Made by a program: the position numbers and the translations under genes
Notes under the pieces: model-generated
Seen by the model: the letters and a program-made list of their open reading frames with translations, nothing else
The model's database searches: none
Told to the model about the DNA's origin: nothing
In this document: positions 61,382-64,000 of the stretch, piece by piece
How positions within the stretch are numbered: the first letter of the stretch is position 1
Layout: every line of letters starts with the position of its first letter
Assembly (NCBI RefSeq): GCF_001019615.1
Contig: NZ_JNBQ01000003.1
Location: forward strand, 310,001 to 374,000
From: Cellulosimicrobium funkei
GTDB lineage: Bacteria > Actinomycetota > Actinomycetes > Actinomycetales > Cellulomonadaceae
Direction of reading: 5' to 3'
Length of the DNA stretch: 64,000 nucleotides

Positions 61382-62304
61382 CGCGTGCTCTCCTGGCTCG
61401 ATGCGGTGGGGGTGGTGGGCGCGGCCGGACCGCCGGACGCGTACCCCGCGGCGGGGTGAGCGGCCATCGCGGCCTGGGTGGCAGCGTCGTACGGGGCGGC
61501 GGGCGGCGCCGGCGGCAGGGGAGCGGGCTGCCCGACGGCGGAGCTCGCCACGGACTGCTGCCCCGCGCCCGGCGCGGGCTGGGCCCCGGGCGCGAAGAAC
61601 TCGCCGGAGATGCGCCCGTCGCGCATCGTCACGGTGCGCGAGCAGTGGCGCGCGACGCCCGCGTCGTGCGTGACGACGACGAGCGCGGCGCCGGAGTCGC
61701 GGGTGGCGCGCGTGAGCACGTCGAGCACCTCGGCACCGGTCGACTGGTCGAGCGCGCCGGTGGGCTCGTCGGCGAAGACGACGCCGGGCGACCCGACGAG
61801 CGCGCGCGCGATCGCGACGCGCTGGGCCTGACCGCCGGAGAGCTCGCCCGGGCGGCGCTGCTCCATCCCGGCGAGGCCGAGGTGCGCGAGCCACCGCGCG
61901 GCGACGGCCGTGGCCTCCGTGCGCGCCGTACCCGCGAGCATGAGCGGCAGGGCCGCGTTCTCGACCGCGGGCAGCTCGGGCAGGAGCTGTCCGGACTGGA
62001 AGACGAAACCGAAGTCCTGGCGGCGCAGGACCGTGCGACGCGCCTCAGAGAGCGTCGTCACGTCCTCACCTCGCCACGACACCGAGCCGGACGTCGGGGT
62101 GATGATGCCCGCGAGGACGTGCAGAAGGGTCGTCTTGCCGGACCCGGACGGGCCCATGATCGCGACCGACTCGCCCGGGTGGACCGTGAGGTTCACGCCC
62201 GCGAGGGCGTGCGTCGCGGTCTGGGCGGAGCCGTAGACCTTGGTGAGCGCGCTCGCGACGAGGGGCGAGCCGCCGGGGGCAGGGGAGGGGCCGGTGAACG
62301 TCAT
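61378..62304 (-). CDS. ABC exporter ATP-binding protein (MacB/LolD type)
   Basis: A 308-residue ATPase. Walker A is IMGPSGSGKTTLLHVLAG (about 49-66), the Q-loop QDFGFVFQSGQLLPEL, the signature LSGGQAQRVAIARAL and Walker B VVFADEPTGALDQSTG with the LolD/MacB ALDQSTG ending; the switch is VVVTHDAGVARH. A C-terminal extension of about 70 residues is Ala/Pro/Gln-rich (PGAQPAPGAGQQ) and unlike the core. ATG 62304 is used. It is translationally coupled to the FtsX-like permease. Confidence 0.92.
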   Translation of the reverse strand: MTFTGPSPAPGGSPLVASALTKVYGSAQTATHALAGVNLTVHPGESVAIMGPSGSGKTTLLHVLAGIITPTSGSVSWRGEDVTTLSEARRTVLRRQDFGFVFQSGQLLPELPAVENAALPLMLAGTARTEATAVAARWLAHLGLAGMEQRRPGELSGGQAQRVAIARALVGSPGVVFADEPTGALDQSTGAEVLDVLTRATRDSGAALVVVTHDAGVARHCSRTVTMRDGRISGEFFAPGAQPAPGAGQQSVASSAVGQPAPLPPAPPAAPYDAATQAAMAAHPAAGYASGGPAAPTTPTASSQESTR

Positions 62305-62534
62305 GGATCGATCGTCCGACGGCGGCCGGTCCCGCCGCGTCGGGCTGGGGACGGGACGTCGAGAAGCCCGTGTCCGACCCTGGGGGGACCGCCCGGCGCG
62401 TCGGGTGCGGCGAGGGTCGCACGGCGTGGCGTCCGTCACCCCGGGCCCTCCGGGGCCGGATCGGTTTGGGTTCGGGGCGGGGACACGGTAGTGTTCTCGA
62501 CGGCCGGTGAGCGATCAGCGGTCACGCAGGACCG

Positions 62535-62607
62535 GCGCCCGTAGCTCAACGGATAGAGCATCTGACTACGGATCAGAAGGTTGGGGGTTCGAATCCCTTC
62601 GGGCGCA
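62535..62607 (+). tRNA. tRNA-Arg (ACG)
   Basis: A 73-base tRNA with acceptor stem GCGCCCG / CGGGCGC, D-loop AGCTCAACGGATAGAG, anticodon loop CTACGGA (anticodon ACG, read as ICG after deamination) and T-loop GGTTCGAATCC. No CCA is encoded. Confidence 0.97.
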
Positions 62608-62742
62608 CATCATGACGAACGGCCTCACCCGCACGGGTGGGGCCGTTCGTCGTTCCTGTCGGCTCGGTGCACAGCCGGTGTCGGGCGCGGGGCCGCGGGC
62701 AGAGGTCTCCCGGTTTCCGCACGATCGTGCTACGTTCGCCGG

Positions 62743-63351
62743 GTGACCAAGGGCGACGAGACGCGGCAGGCGATCCTGCACCGTGGCGTGGAGGCCGCGT
62801 ACCGCGTCGGCCTGACCGGTCTCACCATCGGCGAGCTCGCGTCGGCCACGGGCATGTCGAAGTCCGGCCTGTACGCGCACTTCCGCTCCAAGGAGTCGCT
62901 CCAGCTCGCGGTGCTCGGCCAGGCGCGCGCCGAGTTCATCGACACGGTGGTCGCCCCCGCGCTGCGCACCCCGCGCGGCGAGCCGCGGATGCGGGCGCTG
63001 TTCGAGGGGTGGCTCGCGTGCGACCTGCGCCAGGACCCCGGCGGGTGCCTGTTCGTCAAGGCGGCGACCGAGCTCTCCGCGCAACAGGGCCCCGTCCGGG
63101 ACCAGCTCGTGCGTGACCACCGCGACCTGTGCGACGTCGTCGCGCAGGTCTTCCGCACGTGCGTCGCGGAGGGTGGCTTCCGCGCCGACGTCGACCCGGA
63201 GCAGTTCGCCTCCGACCTCTACGGCGTCATGCTCGGGGTGAACCACGCGCACGTCTTCATGGCCGACCCGCTCGCCGAGGAGCGTGCCCGGCGTGCGTTC
63301 GAGGCCTTGCTCGACGCGGCGCGCACACCGGCGCCGGCCCCCGTCCGCTGA
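62743..63351 (+). CDS. TetR/AcrR family transcriptional regulator
   Basis: A 202-residue TetR protein. The DNA-binding helices are QAILHRGVEAAYRVGLTGLTIGELASATGM and SKSGLYAHFRSKESLQLAVL (about 9-60). The C-terminal domain (GGCLFVKAATELSAQQGPVRD) is of the QacR/TetR_C type with unknown ligand. GTG 62743 is the start. It is 38 bases upstream of the alpha/beta-hydrolase gene in the same direction and may regulate it. Confidence 0.87.
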   Translation: MTKGDETRQAILHRGVEAAYRVGLTGLTIGELASATGMSKSGLYAHFRSKESLQLAVLGQARAEFIDTVVAPALRTPRGEPRMRALFEGWLACDLRQDPGGCLFVKAATELSAQQGPVRDQLVRDHRDLCDVVAQVFRTCVAEGGFRADVDPEQFASDLYGVMLGVNHAHVFMADPLAEERARRAFEALLDAARTPAPAPVR

Positions 63352-63389
63352 CCGCACCCGTCTGCACCACCGACCGAGAGGAACCTCCC

Positions 63390-64000
63390 GTGGGCGTCTC
63401 AGGCTCGCAGAAAAGCACGACCGTTCGTGCCGACCGCCGTCGGGCGGCACGGCGGCGCAAGGCCGCTCTCCAGCTCGCGCTCGTCCGCGCGCGCCTCGCC
63501 GCGCTCCAGGCGGTCTCGCCGCGCCGTGCCGCGCGCCTCGCGCTCGACCTGTGGTGCAGCCCGCCCGACGGCGCCGGGCGACGTCGGGACGACCGCACCA
63601 CCCCCGGCACGCTCACCACGGTGACGACCGACGCCGGAGCACGCGTCGTCGTCGAGACGTGGGCCGCGGCCGGAGCCGGCGGCGAGGAGCGGACGGGTCG
63701 TGACGGTGGCCCGACGGCGAGCGGCTCGCCCGCCGAGGTCGGAGTCGTCTACCTGACCCACGGGTGGGGCGGGTGGCGCGGCCAGCTCGGCGCGTTCGTC
63801 GAGCCCCTGCGGGCCGCCGGCTACCGCGTCGTCGCCTTCGACGCGCCGAGCCACGGCGACTCGGGTCCCGGCCGTCTCGGTCCGCGGCGCAGCACGATGC
63901 CGGAGCTCGCGGACGCCCTCGCCGCGGTGGTGCGCGAGCACGGCGACGCGACGGCGGTCGTCGCGCACTCGCTCGGCACCGCGACGACCGTCCTCGCGGT
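63390..64000 (+). CDS. Alpha/beta hydrolase, N-terminal part (cut by window edge)
   Basis: At least 203 residues of an alpha/beta hydrolase; the end lies outside the window. An N-terminal Arg/Ala-rich stretch (RADRRRAARRRKAALQLALV) and a Gly/Thr-rich segment precede the core. The oxyanion region is VVYLTHGWGGWRGQLGAFV, then AFDAPSHGDSG, and the nucleophile elbow is VVAHSLGTATTVLAV (G/A-H-S-x-G with Ser). GTG 63390 has GAGAGGAAC upstream. The substrate is unknown; esterase or thioesterase-like proteins are typical. Confidence 0.85.
   Translation, partial: MGVSGSQKSTTVRADRRRAARRRKAALQLALVRARLAALQAVSPRRAARLALDLWCSPPDGAGRRRDDRTTPGTLTTVTTDAGARVVVETWAAAGAGGEERTGRDGGPTASGSPAEVGVVYLTHGWGGWRGQLGAFVEPLRAAGYRVVAFDAPSHGDSGPGRLGPRRSTMPELADALAAVVREHGDATAVVAHSLGTATTVLA

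Noticed and set aside
1-64000. CRISPR arrays, insertion sequences or integrases
   Set aside because: No regularly spaced identical repeats and no transposase or integrase protein was found in any frame.

Overview
The window is chromosomal DNA from a very high-GC actinobacterium, most likely a member of the Micrococcales near Cellulosimicrobium, Isoptericola or Cellulomonas. This placement is inferred from GC content, GTG starts, gene families such as DUF5926, Bpa and a conservon, and DtxR-type iron boxes; no rRNA is present to test it. Genes are dense, mostly in short operons with 4-base ATGA or GTGA overlaps. No phage, insertion sequence, integrase or CRISPR array was seen.

Layout. 1-4.7 kb: start of an MFS exporter (cut by the window edge), a small GNAT, a lipoprotein, and a two-gene fumarate reductase (frdAB) with no membrane-anchor genes. 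4.7-12.5 kb: phosphoglucomutase, a TetR regulator divergent from an ABC-2 exporter pair, and the anaerobic ribonucleotide reductase operon nrdDG behind two NrdR boxes. 12.6-19.6 kb: a YwiC-like membrane protein, MazG-like, DinB-like and HAD proteins, a methyltransferase, a TipA-like MerR regulator with its own 19-bp-spacer promoter, and an EF-G-like GTPase. 19.6-20.8 kb: a broken Abi/HEPN abortive-infection gene with a possible small RNA upstream. 20.8-25.2 kb: haem uptake (hmuTUV) and haem oxygenase (hmuO), each behind a DtxR-like iron box, so haem is imported and then opened for iron. 25.2-28.9 kb: a TetR-MFS pair, a DinB protein and an unknown protein. 28.99-29.64 kb: a non-coding stretch with DnaA-box-like 9-mers, a promoter-like element and a perfect 14-bp hairpin.

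29.6-44 kb: pirin, DUF5926, a glycosyltransferase, a choloylglycine-hydrolase-family enzyme with the full catalytic set, a 1563-residue membrane protein made of two fused copies of one unit, diacylglycerol kinase, serS, a HAD phosphatase, a GNAT with an uncertain 3' end, an XRE/membrane-protein pair with palindromic operators, and map. 44-49 kb: a LacI regulator and a sugar ABC importer (binding protein plus two permeases, no ATPase) with LacI-type operators. 49-52 kb: an EamA exporter, the proteasome activator Bpa (C-terminal GQYL) and a quinone oxidoreductase. 52-58 kb: a complete conservon cvnABCD (sensor kinase, roadblock protein, DUF742 protein, small GTPase). 58-64 kb: tRNA-Ser(TGA), ThrE exporter, tRNA-Ser(GCT), an FtsX-type ABC exporter, tRNA-Arg(ACG), a TetR regulator and the start of an alpha/beta hydrolase.

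The least explained signals are a GAGGTAGAG palindromic repeat that sits at the 3' ends of genes at four separate places (once supplying the last codons of nrdG), the duplicated giant membrane protein, the Abi remnant with its leader, and the 650-base non-coding stretch at 29 kb.
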